Shown here piece by piece: positions 38,847 to 50,330 of a DNA stretch of 64,000 nt. The stretch's first letter is position 1; each line of letters starts with the position of its first letter. The DNA is taken from the NCBI RefSeq assembly GCF_030463535.1, contig NC_132881.1:38919973-38983972 (forward strand), read 5' to 3'. Under the pieces are notes generated by a model, which worked only from the letters and a program-made list of their open reading frames with translations, did not search any database and was not told where the DNA came from. The stretch is from Salminus brasiliensis. Lineage: Eukaryota > Chordata > Actinopteri > Characiformes > Bryconidae. A program made the translations under genes and the position numbers.

Positions 38847-39069
38847 CATTGATTTTCACAGGTGTTCAAATGTATGTCAGCAGTGTGTGTCAGCAGTAAC
38901 ACACAAACAAATGATTAAAAAATCATACATTCATACGTTTTTTTTTTTTTTAGATTATGTCTCTCACAGTGGACATGCACCTAAGATGAAAATTTCAGAC
39001 CCCTCCATTATTTCTAAGTGGGAGAACTTGCAAAGTCGCAGGGTGTTCAAATACTTATTTTCCTCACTT
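38847..39069 (+). mobile_element. 3' terminal repeat region of the frameshifted Tc1 element
   Basis: It ends TTCAAATACTTATTTTCCTC plus ACT, the usual outer end of this Tc1 lineage, followed by TA. A matching inverted left end was not found upstream of 37830, so the element is truncated at its 5' side. An internal T run at 38939-38951 is present. Confidence 0.65.
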
Positions 39070-39143
39070 TATGGCTTGGTTGACATGCATTTGGAATGGG
39101 GGTTAAAGTGTGTAAATGTGATTAAAGTTTTTTTTTTTTAAAG

Positions 39144-39660
39144 CAGCATTATGCAAGAATTGGTGATAATTGCTCCTGGGCTCTCCTACAGTCGGGAAAA
39201 GTAATTTACGCTTTGAGCCTCCCCTAAAGGACATGCTTTACACATACAGTACATTTCTGGTGCAGTAGCCTAGAATGGCAGTAATACAGAAGCTATTCTC
39301 CCCTTTACAGGTCAATTAAACATTAAAGCAACACTATGGAAATTTGTCATTTCTTGTTTCTGGGATTCCTCTTCAGTCAGGAGTTTAATTTGTGCTTTGA
39401 GCCACCTCTAAAGACACACTTTTCTTGACAAGCTGAGAGATACTGAAAAAAGCATGTGAACTGAGGCGGTAGAGGAATATTTTTGGATTTTACACAAACA
39501 TGACTCGCGATAAACATTTCTTGTAAGCGTGATCCTGCTTAATTCTATGTAAAAGTTACATAGCGCACTTAGCAATGTGCAGGGGTCAGGGGAGCTTCAC
39601 ACTGATTTTGAAGCTGATATTTTTAGGCAAAAATGCTACAGTGTTGCTCTAAATGATTTT
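39144..39660 (+). repeat. Dispersed repeat family E, two adjacent copies
   Basis: Copy one (39144-39260) and copy two (about 39318-39430) share GCAGCATTATG / GCAACACTATG, CCTACAGTCGGG / CTTCAGTCAGGA, and CTTTGAGCC with AAAGGACATGC / AAAGACACAC. The family also occurs at 12005-12290. A closing ACAGTGTTGCTCTAAATGAT at about 39640 may be the inverted partner of GCAACACTATGG. Confidence 0.5.
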
Positions 39661-41664
39661 TAAGCAATTTTGTTTAAGGTACAAATTCCACATAATGCTG
39701 CTTAAAGCGTTGGTTTAACTGAAGTGAGCAACAAGGCAATATGTTGTCATGTTTTCACTGAGTATACTGTGGATATCATAAGTACTGCTAGAACACACTA
39801 ATCAGTGATCAATAACTGCATAAACTGTAATAACAAGCAGCTGATATTGTTTTTTTTTATAAGAAGGATGCTACTGGATGCTTTTTCATTTTATTCAGTA
39901 ACTTTTATTATGTTCTACCATTGTTCTTATCCACTTTCTCACAGGTTGGGGTCATGATGGGTTCGGGGCCTACCTGGAATCATTGGACGCATGGCAGGAA
40001 TACTCCCTGAACAGGAAGACATTCTATTGCAGTGTACCACACACATTCCCTTACACCTATTTAGCATTGCCTGTTCACCTACCACAGTGATCACCTACCA
40101 CAGTGATTAACCCCATAACCCCTGAAGTCCCTGAAGATAAGCGTCACTGACCTTTTATACGCTTCCCCTTTTATAAATTCATGTTTATTGAATTAATTCT
40201 GTACATTATTTCTCATTGTTGATCATCTTTCAGTCTAGTGCAGAACTGCTGTCCCCTGGTGCATTTGGTCTGTACAAAGTTGTTTGCAAACTACAGGAAA
40301 ACTGAATATAGTGACATATTGTGATATATCACACTCTTAAACACTACTGTTCACAAACATCACCACCACAGTGGAGTGTTAGTGAGATGTTTAGAGAAGG
40401 AAGGGTGAAGAAAGCAGCCGGAGCTCTGCGGGTTAACTGCTCTACAGACATTTCCCTTTTCTAGCATGAGTATATATGAGTAAGTCTTGATATTAAGTCA
40501 TTGGATAACAATACTCCAAGAAAAACCACAAGCAGGGAGGTATTCCCATAATCTGAGTTATGTCAACCATTCCAGTACAGCATAGTGTTAAAGAGTTGCA
40601 TGATCTTTTGACCTCAGAGAAATAAAAATAGATGTTACGATCGATTTTGGGAAACAAGAAAATGAGAAAATCAGTGAAGCTCCACACCACACCTACAGAC
40701 ATTCAAGTGGGATAAGCGGTATAATAATGTCACACATTAGTCAACTGAACACCAACCAGTACTCTAGCGTCCTAATGCATTCCCAGAAAAGAACAGCCAA
40801 GGTAATTTTACCAGCACATACTGCAGAACTGAGATAACACGGGGTCTTCTGGTACTTTCCAGAGACAGTCCAGAGACAGAAGATACACTGAAGGCCCAGA
40901 ACGGCACACTTCTAAATAAGACACAATTAGTTACATGGTACAACATCTGAGCAAAAGCAACCTGATGGGGCATGTCTGTGCTGAAGAAGAGACAAGCTCT
41001 TAAACAGTGTAATAGCCTCCAGTGTACAGTAGGGAAATTATTAGTTAGAAACGAGACAGACACAAAGCTCCCCCATTAGTAATCAGCCAGAAACACCAGC
41101 ACCTCATCAGGACACTGTACAGTTATCTACAGCACAGCTTTCACATGTGCTGAGCATACATGACCAACAAGAGGTTTGGAGATTATATATTTGTCATATG
41201 TTTTGTTACATAATAATGTATTCATATTTATCTTAATAAATGTTCATGACCAGTTTAGGCCACATTTCACTGATTTGCTAATTGAAAGAATAAAGCTAAT
41301 TGGAAGCTAACGGCTAAATGATCAGACAAGAAGAGGACAAGGTCTTGCTAGTGCTTCACTTTACAACTTTGTGTGAAGTTTAACAATGAACAAACATCTT
41401 TGTAGTGTCTTTGTAGTGTTTTTTGTGTTTTTGCCTTGCAAACTGGAATGAAAATTGAACTTTATTCTGATTTTATGAAAAGGAAGTACCTAAATATCGT
41501 CCAATTGTCCAAATTATTGAAGTGGAATAATATATATATATTTTTAAATAACCAGTGAGAGATCCCACTATAAAGAAATCCCACTGTAAGGGAGAAATAA
41601 ACAGAGATTCAACAAGGACACTGAAGGAACTGCTCAGCAGAGATGGGAGTATCTGTTCATTGGA
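39661..41664. other. Intergenic DNA downstream of kifbp, no gene seen
   Basis: At 39945-40060 is a fragment of a dispersed fish repeat (GGTTGGGGTCATGATGGGTT, GGCAGGAATACTCCCTGAAC). The minus frames at 40493-40702 and 40764-41063 show no family motif. No exon was recognised. Confidence 0.4.
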
Positions 41665-41765
41665 CTACTTTAGGCCTCCACCTACAGTGAAGCATAGTGG
41701 TAGCAGCATCATGGGCCTCTTTCCCAATGCATAGTATTAAGTGTGGAGGGTAGCCGTTATGGTGG
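41665..41765 (+). mobile_element. Small Tc1-like fragment
   Basis: CCTACAGTGAAGCATAGTGG followed by TAGCAGCATCATGGG encodes a PTVKHSGSSIMG-like peptide, the conserved block between the first and second catalytic residues of Tc1 transposases. Only about 100 bases are recognisable. Confidence 0.5.
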
Positions 41766-41994
41766 CCTTTCCACATGGTTATGATTCAGCACAGCATGGT
41801 GAGCTAACCATACTCGTGGCCTCAGAACCATTGGGAGGGTTTAATGACATAGAAATCTGCTGATTGGCTCCTTTGTGCACCAATTCTGAGAAATGACTTA
41901 TGTCCTCAGACGTTTTGTGTGTGTAGGGTTTAACACACATATAAAATAGATTTGTCTACTCTGAGTAAACAGTGATTAGCCAGATCTGCCTAAT

Positions 41995-42475
41995 ACTATG
42001 TCCTACTTGTGCCACCACAACAGATCTGATCATTTGAAGCATGGACTATGCAAGACCTCTGAAGGCATTCTGTGGTATCTGCCATCAAGGTGTTAGAAGC
42101 AGATCCTTTAAGTCCTGTAAGTTGTGAGGTGTTGCCTCCTTGGATCACATCAATGAGCCTTGGGCACCCATGATCCTGTGGCTTTTTCACTGATTGTCCT
42201 TTCTCGGGCCACTTTTGGTAGACACTAACCACTGCATACCAGGAACACCTAGAGAGGGTCTGTCTGATGTTTCAAAGATGCTGTGACCCAGTCTTAGCCC
42301 AATTTTTCTGCTTTTCATACATCAATCTTTCATAACTGACTCTTCACTTGCTGCCTAATATATCCCAGTCCTTAACAGATGAAGCCACTGTAAATGAAGA
42401 TAATCAATGCTTTTCGCTTTACCTGTCAGTGGCACTGATGTTAGGACTGACTGTTGTAAGGGATACAACATAAAT
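41995..42475 (-). mobile_element. Decayed copy of the 56764-57233 element
   Basis: Shared blocks in order: GCAAGACCTC, GTTGTGAGGTG, CATCAATGAGCCTTGG, TTTCTCGGGCCACTTTTGGT, CACTGCATACCAGGAA, GATGCTGTGACCCAGTC and ACCTGTCAGTGG. The terminal repeats are damaged on both sides. Non-coding. Confidence 0.6.
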
Positions 42476-42607
42476 GATTAAGAATTAAGGGGTCTGTTTC
42501 AAGTGTAAAGTCTCTATCCAGAATTGTCCTAGTGCTAAAACATTACTCCAATCACTTTGAAAATGAGCAGAAAAGAATAAATAACTCAAACTAAAGAAAA
42601 AAAAACT

Positions 42608-42613
42608 TTTATT
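42608..42613 (-). terminator. kifbp: Candidate kifbp polyadenylation signal
   Basis: AATAAA on the minus strand, 517 bases after the kifbp stop codon and followed in the transcript sense by a T run. This predicts a 3' UTR of roughly 0.53 kb, which includes a GT microsatellite. Confidence 0.55.
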
Positions 42614-42950
42614 TGAAGGCAAAATACAATTACACTATATTTAAATCCCCTTAGTCAGACAGCGTAAACAGATACATGGCAAGGCATTGCACTTTGAAAT
42701 AAATTAGTGATATCTGAATCATGCAGCTTAGCACATACAGTCGACAGTAAAGCAAAAGCCTGTCAGAGCTAATCTGGTCCCAGGTGTACACACGAAAAGG
42801 CGATTGAGGCTAGGGTTGGGGGTGTCTTTCACTCTTTTCTTGATCTGTGGTAGTAATAGGTTATTGGTATAGGTCAATAAACATCAAGAGTATTTTATAA
42901 CTAGAATTGCACAGATATGGGACATATGGACTGATGTCAAGATTAGCATG

Positions 42951-42972
42951 TGTGTGTGTGTGTGTGTGTGTT
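42951..42972. repeat. (GT)n microsatellite in the kifbp 3' UTR
   Basis: About eleven GT units on the plus strand, CA in the transcript, between the kifbp stop and its likely poly(A) signal. Confidence 0.8.
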
Positions 42973-43129
42973 CTGATGAAGCAAGGTAGTCATACAGTAC
43001 AACTAAATGTCAATTATTATAGTCAAAATAATGCAGATTGCATTTACTGATTCGCAAGGTGCATCTTTGTCACATAATAGTAGTATTTTAACAATATTGC
43101 GCAGTCCTAATTACAACCAGTGGTCATAT

Positions 43130-45571
43130 TTAAGAGTTGGCGGATACCATTTTGGATTTTATTCTATTGATCTTCAAGGGCAGAAGGGACACCATCTCTT
43201 CACTGAGCTCCAGTTCAGTTTCCACTGCCTTCTTGGCTTCCGGGTGCTCCGTGCAATACTGCACAATAAAGTTGTAGCATTCCAGGGAGCGATTGAGGTT
43301 CTCCAGCTGAGTATCCAGGTTGGTGCAGATGATCTTAGACTGCAGCCGAGCAACACCAAACTTGGCCACCAGCGCTGGCCTCAGCACATCGTCCTCCAGC
43401 ACCTCAGGGAACTTGCCTTCTGGCGAACGGATCGAGTCCAGGAACATATCGTAGTACTTGATGGAGGAGGTACACAAGTGGTTGAACTTCTTGATGATGT
43501 GTGCATCAGGCTGGTCCTGCTTTTCAGCCACTGCCAGCTTCAGGCTCATCATTTCGTAGAAGGTATCGGCGAGCTCGAACTGCAGCTGTCGGCAGATGAG
43601 CAGGTAGTACTGAGCGTTCAAATCCTTGCAGATGGGCTCCAGCATATCGACGCGTCGCTTATGCATCTTACAGCGGCGCTCCAGATCCTCCTCAAAGAAG
43701 GCCAAGACTTTGAAGAGAGCACTGTGATCCTGAATGATCTCGATGTGATCTGTTACATGACCATCCATTTCAAAATACTCCTTAGCCTGGCCCACAAAGG
43801 CCTGCCCCACCAGGAAGATGGCACGGGCTTCTTTGAAGGTCAACGGGAACACGCAGCTCACCTTCTCTTCCTGGCTGCAAATGGAGTCGAAGGTGTCACT
43901 GGAATCGAAGAGAACGGCGCTCTTTCTTCCTCTTTCTTTTTCTTCCTCCTCATCCCGGCGAGCTCTCTGCAGCTCTTCCTGTCGATCTAGATCTAGTTCA
44001 CCTATGTTGTCCTGATTAAGCCAGCAAAAACATTCAGATTATTCTACATTAGCATCCATGAGCCAAGGGTGTGTTCACACTTGAGGAGTAAGTGTGGACA
44101 TACACTTAAACTATGTGAGGGGATTACAAAAATTACCTCCAGAAGTTTTCTAGCATCTTGTAAAAGGTTAAGGCAATATTTGATCCAGCATCTGGCGATT
44201 TCAGCTCTTTTCTGGCGCAGCTGTTCACGTTTATCATATTCAGCTTGACCTGTGAACAGATTGCGCATGTTAAAGAGAAATTGTGATATTACATGCTCTT
44301 TGCATGTGAACATAAGCTCACCGGACAAAACATTAGCCACCCCTGCATACTCTGTATTACCTCCATAAGCATAAAACATTTGTCATGGACTGGACAAGCT
44401 TCTGGATGCAGGCAACGTCAATGTTCAGCCACTCTTGCACCAAAAAATTGTGCAGTTCGGACATGATTTTGCAGATGTTTTACTCGTTACTTTCCTGTAG
44501 ACTTTTTGTAGGATGTTTGCCATTGCTTGCAGATCTTTATCACCATACGTTTCGATACACCTGCACAATTTAATTTCTACTTCATTCACACTATGGCCTT
44601 TGGCACCCCCAAATGCAATCACTGCTTTTTGCCAATCGTTAACATCTGCTTTGTGACCCATTTTTCTACACATCCAATGAGATTGCACTGTCCCTCCTCT
44701 TCTCAATCTATGAATCCTGTCCCACACCACACAGGCATTTATAGCCTGATCATTCTCGTGCAACGCCATCTGCAGGAGCCTGAAGTTCCTACCACCTTAA
44801 ACACGCAAGGCGACTAATTCTTTTTTTTGTTCAAGGAGCTTGTTATTTATACAGGAAACCCCTGAAAGAAAAGAAAATCATACAGAAAAAGGTAAGCTCC
44901 ACTCTTGTGTAAGGCTCAGGCAAATCGTACAAACTTACTTTCTTTGGCAGCAGCCTCTGAAGGGACTTCTCCAGCAAGGCCAGCAATAACAGTAGCTGCA
45001 GCCAAGCAGTGTCGTGCCTCCATGTATCGCGTCTGAAAGACAGCAGGAAAACAACTTAATAACAGCAATTAAGGATTTAGCGTGGTTGAAAGGATAATAT
45101 CTGTTTTCATCCCATCAGGCGTCTGATTGTGAATATACTTGACTAAGAGGAGAAAGTCAAAAACAATGACAGCAAAATAAATCAATTTGGAAGGGGATGA
45201 TGTGCCGAGAAAGAGAGAGAGAGCTGAGCAGCGACATCCTCTAGATTTGTTGACGTACCCACATAAGTTAGCAGAGCTCAAAAATAATTACGGTGCTCCA
45301 ATTTCTTAGCATTTTTAAGGCTAGCCTGGTAAACCTGAGCACAAAACCCTAGTGATAAGCATTATACTTGATGATACACTGGTCTTGATACAATACAATT
45401 TTTTGATACAGCAAAAAAGGACTACCCAAATATGTCTTATGTTCAAACATTTGTGTCAATATAACACTACAGGCTCAACATATTTTTTAGCTCGATCCAA
45501 TTTTCAATTCTGAGTTGTCGACTCAACTCGATTAAAAAAAATGTTAAAAATATTTCTACACAGCTCTAATT

Positions 45572-45609
<38 letters not shown>

Positions 45610-48600
45610 GCTCTCTCAAAATATCTTCATTGCCTTGCTTTGCTCCTGTCATTTCAGATCAAAGTCTTAATGTTTTGAGCTGCTGCAAACATGATGCATA
45701 GCCAGACACCAGCTTCTGGCAGCGTTCCTGAGGAATCTTAGCCCATTCCTCATGGGCAATGGCCTCCAGTTTACTAATATTCATGGCTTTGCGTGCTGCA
45801 ATCGCCTTCTTCAAATCCCACCAATAGATTTTCCATGGGGTTCAAGTCAAGCGACCGACGGACAACATTCTTCCCAACCCAAGAATGTAAGTAAACTAGA
45901 GGCCATTGCCCATTAGGAACGGGCTACGATTCCTTTATTAATGCTGCCTGTTTGGCAATGCATCACATTTACAGCAGGTCGTAACAGCAAAAGGGTGTTT
46001 TACTAAGTACTGAAGACGCTCGTCATGAAAGGGTTGAATAAATCTGGGACTGCAGTAGTCAATAAAAGTGGAGTTTTGTGATGAATTTGGAGAAAGCACT
46101 TTTATATTGTATTAGTCGTGCTGAGCTATTTAAATAGTTCTGTTTTATTGTTTTTGTTTTGTAAACAGCTAAACGTTTGCAAATAAACCTAATTTGGGTT
46201 GAATAATTTCAGTTTCACCTGTCTAAAGTAAATATACACAGAACATAAATATGGAAGAAGTAAAAAGGCTGGCATGCAATGTAGAGATAGTCATGGTTCA
46301 GTGTAAAGTGCAAAAGGCAGGCGACAGGGGGTCTCCACAAATGATTGTAAATGAGAGCCCCAGATGCACTTTTGCTATACACATTGACACACTGATTAAA
46401 ATAAGACTTTTCAATATGTACTGAAATCTTTACACCCTTACACAACACCACCATGGTTAAAATAAATACTGCATTCAAGCCTACCATTATGGCAATATGA
46501 TAATACCTTATTGATTGTGAAAAGTTTGCTAAATTTATGCTTTTCTAAGCATATCGAGGATACCGTTAGTGCTTAATGTTAGTGCTGTTGCTACTGATGT
46601 ATTTAGTCTGTGATTATACGCATCATAATAAATATTGTGTATTGTGAAACTCTTTAAATACCGTGATACAGTATTTCTACCATACTGCCCAGCCCTGTTA
46701 TAACTAACAAATTACCTTAAAAGAGGATGACAAAAGAGTTAATGAACAGAAACCAACAAAACCATTCAAATATCTGGGAAGCACTGCTTTCTTAACTAAA
46801 TCGAAGTTACCAGTTTCATGAAGGATGAACGATCATACACAAATACTGGGTACACTTTAAGGTTCCTTCACTCAGTCCAATTAGTTCATTTAATATCTCG
46901 CATACAGCAACAACCTGTGTATCCGAAGACTAGCTCTGTGTTCGTGCAATTAGGGCGTTAAGAGGTATACCTTGGTGATGTAGTACTGCGACAGTGTGGC
47001 GGCATTAATGGCCCATTCAAGTGGCACAAACTGATTGAACTTCAGCTGTCTCTGCAGCGTACTGTGACAGTACTGTCCAGCGCGCTCATACTGCTCCAGA
47101 TTTTTATACACTTGAGCCAGATAGTAAAGTGTGTGGGTGTAGGCCATTTCGAATCTGTCAGGAGAGAAAGACAAAGTAGGGAAAAAAAAAAAAAAAAGAA
47201 AAACCACAAAAGCTTTCTATATAAGCATTACAAAGAAAGCAACCATCTGTGATCAGCAAATCACCTCCTCATCCTTTCCTGCTGGGATGATGCGTCTTCC
47301 TCTGCCACAAAGAAATCAGCCAAATCCATTGGTGGCTGACCATCCTAGAATAGTAAAGCAAGAAGACATCTTATTTCATCAGAAGAGAATAATTCATGAT
47401 ATCAAACTCACTACAAACCCACATCCTGCTACATTTCTATCACTGATGGCTCTAGTGATGATATGCTAAATCCAAAGTAAAATGATGCAAGTAATAGCCC
47501 TTTTTGTTATATTTTCAGATAATTCACAATAAATTATCTTCACACATAACTTTCAATCACAATTGTGTTATGCAAGTATATATGAAATATATCAGCAGTG
47601 TAAATTTGTCAGTTGAGTCTGTTGGTATTAGCATAGTATGTATGTTTTTTGTTAAAAAGGGTATAAGCAGTAACTCAAAGCACCTGAACCATGGGTATTG
47701 GATTAACTGTGCATTGGCAAGAACCTGGCGATACAAGTCACGATTCTAGATACTGTATAAAACAATATATTGCAATTTTTAAAATCAGATTAAAAAAAAA
47801 TACCATAGTATAAAAAGTATATTTATTTATTTATGCTATCTGAACAGTGGGGTCTGCAGACAGAGGCAACACTGCTATCTAAAAAGCCTACTTTCCACAG
47901 CGGCAGTGGTGGTTGTGGGTTCGATACCCGGGCTCGGCAAGCTGCCACTGTTGGGCCCTTGAGCAAGGCCCTTCCCTGGGTGCCGCAGCAATGGCTGCCC
48001 ACCGCTTTGTGCATGTGTGCTCACTGTCCACCGTGTGCGTTTGTTCACTAGTCTGTATGTGCGGGTGTGTTTACTGCACGGATGGGTTAAAGGTGGAGGC
48101 CAAATTATGTTTGCGTCCAACACAAACGGTGAATATGGATGTCTTGTTTAGTCACAGTGCCACCCACAGTCCGCGCTGCAGTATTTCACCTATACAGAGG
48201 AACTCAAAGTAGCAGATGACAGTGATGATCTGATTGCACTCAGCCACAAGAGCATTAGTGAGGTCAGGTATATCTATGATGATTTGATCTGGACCATGAA
48301 TGCTACTTGAACCCATCTTGGAGGAGGGATGCTGGGGGGCTTTATGCTCCTCATGGTATGATGTGATTAGTCTGAGATGGAGATGCGAGCATCCCAGCCT
48401 ACTGGCAACGCTTCCCTTTTATACTACCCAAGCTGGACTCCTGTGCATGCAATAAGGGCTGTCTGGGTGCTGTTGAAGACCTGCATCACCTCTTTCATGT
48501 ACTGAACATAAATGGATTCGGCTGTTTCCAAGAAGCCTTGAGCTTTCTCAGTTTCATCTCGTCCAGCCCACAGGATCCCAAGCTGGTTCTGAAAAAGTCA

Positions 48601-49163
48601 AGCAAAAGTCAAACAGTAAGGTTATAGCACATCACATCACCCTCAGAGACATCAGGACATTCCCCACCAAAGCAATGGGCTCAATGCTGAGGATCGTGGA
48701 GCTAGACTGAATTTACCCTGGCCTGGATGAACAGGGTCACATTCTCCTGGGTCACTGTGCACTTCTCCAGCAGCGCCATGCAGTTCATCAGATGCTCCTC
48801 GCCAGCGGAAAGCTCCTCAGTCTCAGTGTGGTTCACGCCCAGGTGGTACTCGATCACCGCCAGCTTGGCTGCTCTGAGGCCGGCCCGGGAGTCTCCCGGG
48901 TAGGTTCTCCCGGCTCCACTCTCCCCTCCCTCGGATCCACTCTGCTCAGGCTGCCCGTTTGTCTCTCCCTCCTCGCCATCGCTCTCCTCGGCGTCCACAT
49001 TCTTCAGGGTGCAGTAAATTTCCTTCAGCAGCTCCCTGGCCTCGTATTTTGAACGGAAAGGGTCGTTCTCCGGATCTTTTCTCGACTCGACCTCAGAAAG
49101 GTGGTTCGCACGACGAAATTTCTCGCACACCGCCCTCCATTCACGGCTGTTGGTGGACGCCAT
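43130..49163 (-). CDS. kifbp: KIF-binding protein (KIF1BP/KBP), 7 exons
   Basis: A TPR-like scaffold that binds the motor domains of a subset of kinesins and blocks their microtubule binding; in humans its loss causes Goldberg-Shprintzen syndrome. Coding exons: 48717-49163, 48490-48588, 47265-47344, 46971-47154, 44939-45032, 44137-44249 and 43130-44011. All have GT-AG sites with matching phases; the sum is 632 residues against 621 in human. Recognisable segments: YHLGVNHTETEELSAGEEHL (exon 1), NQLGILW...QYMKE (exon 2), YTHTLYYLAQVYKNLEQYER and CHSTLQRQLKFNQ (exon 4), RYMEARHCLAAATVI (exon 5), EIARCWIKYCLNLL (exon 6), and HVTDHIEIIQDHSALFKVLA, CKMHKRR and VRLELS-like ELELSEEMVSLLP in exon 7. 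Exon 7 carries an extended acidic/basic low-complexity stretch (DEEEEKERGRK). The start codon overlaps AACATGGCG, a YY1-like promoter motif. The gene has several transposon relics in its introns. Confidence 0.95.
44316..44770 (-). mobile_element. N-terminal fragment of a Tc1-like element in kifbp intron 5
   Basis: The minus-strand frame at 44425-44769 contains MGHKADVNDWQKAVIAFGGA and KGHSVNEV, the helix-turn-helix start of another Tc1-like transposase lineage. It degenerates after about 40 residues. At the other end (about 44316-44350) is CTCACCGGACAAAACATTAG, a terminal-repeat-type sequence. The catalytic region is missing. Confidence 0.6.
45572..45607. repeat. (CA)n microsatellite in kifbp intron 4
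   Basis: About eighteen CA units. Confidence 0.9.
45680..45905 (-). mobile_element. Tc1/mariner fragment in kifbp intron 4
   Basis: The stretch contains GCGTTCCTGAGGAATCTTAG, CCCATTCCTCATGGGCAATG and GATTTTCCATGGGGTTCAAG, the reverse complement of the Tc1-type PNPMENLW-like block and following region. It is interrupted and has no terminal repeats. Confidence 0.55.
47893..48115 (+). mobile_element. tRNA-derived SINE-like element (SINE family A) in kifbp intron 2
   Basis: It has GTGGGTTCGATACCCGGGCT, containing a near-perfect Pol III B box, then CGGCAAGCTGCCACTGTTGG and CCCTTGAGCAAGGCCCTTCC, and ends with ACGGATGGGTTAAAGGTGGA and a CAAA-rich tail. The same order is found at 49684-49915. Confidence 0.65.
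48215..48420 (-). mobile_element. MITE family 1 fragment in kifbp intron 2
   Basis: GATCTGATTGCACTCAGCCA and AGCATTAGTGAGGTCAGG match the inverted family (compare 34540-34590), then GGAGGGATGCTGGGGGGCTT resembles its interior. It is incomplete. Confidence 0.45.
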
Positions 49164-49395
49164 GTTGTTTTCTGAGAAGACGAGAGACTCTCCCTTCAGC
49201 TAAACACACACCAGCAGAGGTCGGCAGCGAGTAGCGGAGGCTGATATGAGCTTCCTATAATAATATACACAGGCCATTTGAACAGAAACGTCACCAGAAA
49301 GATCCGTCCACCCCCTGTCCATCTTTTTAGAAGTACCCTCTGGACAGAGCGCCAGTCCATCAGAGGGTAGCGCACACAGCCACTCACTCACACCT
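49164..49395 (-). promoter_or_regulatory. kifbp: Probable kifbp 5' UTR and promoter
   Basis: The 230 bases upstream of the kifbp ATG include a dispersed-repeat fragment (GAGCGCCAGTCCATCAGAGG, near 49337-49370), which limits the unique promoter to about 170 bases. Exon 1 itself is CpG-rich. No TATA box is evident. Confidence 0.35.
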
Positions 49396-49487
49396 TCACT
49401 GTATGTCCAAATATTTGTGGACATCTCTTCTAAAGAATCCATTCAGCTACTTTAAGTTGAACCCATTGCTGACACAGATGTGAAAAT

Positions 49488-49531
<44 letters not shown>

Positions 49532-49806
49532 CTTGTCTAGTCCCTGTAGAGAAGTACTGCTCTCTGAATCTATTGGCAACATGCCTAATGCCAGGTGTGG
49601 GCTAAAGGGGTCTAAAGCCCCCCAGCACTGAGCTGTGGAGCAGTGGAAGTGTGTTCCCTGGAATGATGGTGCTCCATCCAATACTTGGGCAGTGGTGGCA
49701 AGGTTGTGGGTTCGATTCCCAGGCTCGGCAAGCTGCCACCGTTGGGCCCTTGAGCAAGACCGTTTACCCTCTCTGCTCCCCGGGCGCTGGAGTTGGCTGC
49801 CCACCG

Positions 49807-49838
<32 letters not shown>

Positions 49839-50070
49839 TCACTACAACAGATGGGTTAAATGCAGAGGACACATTTTGCTGAACACTGTACAGTGACAAA
49901 TACGTGCACCTTCACCTTTGGGATGAGTTGGGGAGTGGGGGTGGTCAGCCAACATCCTGACCTCACTAATACGCTTGACGAAAGCAGAAAAGTAGGAAGT
50001 CTTCCCTGGACAGTAGAAACTCATTTTTATACAATTAATTGGCAGGTGTCCCAATACTTTTGTCTAAATT
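49396..50070 (+). mobile_element. MITE family 1 copy interrupted by a SINE
   Basis: The left part (from CACTGTATGTCCAAATATTT to ATGGTGCTCCATCCAATACT) and the right part (GGGATGAGTTGGGGAGTGGG to GCAGGTGTCCCAATACTTTT) match 3869-4356 in order. Between them, at 49684-49915, sits a SINE family A copy. A (CA)n expansion lies in the left half (49488-49530). Confidence 0.65.
49684..49915 (+). mobile_element. SINE family A inserted in a MITE
   Basis: The B box GGTTCGATTCC is a perfect match to the Pol III consensus GGTTCGANTCC. Downstream are CGGCAAGCTGCCACCGTTGG, a (GT)n tract (49810-49838), ACAGATGGGTTAAATGCAGA and the ACAGTGACAAATACGTGCAC end. Its insertion splits the MITE, so it is younger. Confidence 0.7.
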
Positions 50071-50074
50071 AATA

Positions 50075-50330
50075 GATTTTCAGGAGCACTTTCTCCTGCT
50101 CAGCCACATCCGACTGTGTTCTATTGGATTCAGATCCAGTAGCCTGGAAAGGCCAAGTGCACTGAACTCATTGCCGTGTTCATGAAACCAGGTTGAGATG
50201 TGTTTTGCTTTGTGACATGGTGCATTATCATGCTGGAAGATGGAAGCATTAGAGGATTGTGGTGAATAGTGGTCATGAAGGGATGCACACGGTCAGCAAC
50301 AATTCTTAGCTAGCATGCTTATGTAGGGCT
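50075..50330 (-). mobile_element. Tc1/mariner-like fragment
   Basis: Blocks such as TCTATTGGATTCAGATCCAG (near 50113-50132) and TTTGTGACATGGTGCATTAT followed by CATGCTGGAAGATGG (near 50210-50245) are typical, in reverse complement, of the segment between the second and third catalytic blocks of a Tc1-type transposase. Stops are frequent. No ends were seen. Confidence 0.5.

Larger units (their letters stand above)
45300..46970. other. kifbp intron 4 interior
   Basis: Apart from the CA tract and the Tc1 fragment listed separately, no exon was recognised. The minus frame at 46215-46487 has no family motif. Confidence 0.4.

Noticed and set aside
43007-43990. 327-codon plus-strand open frame
   Set aside because: It is the complement of kifbp exon 7; the minus strand encodes the conserved protein.
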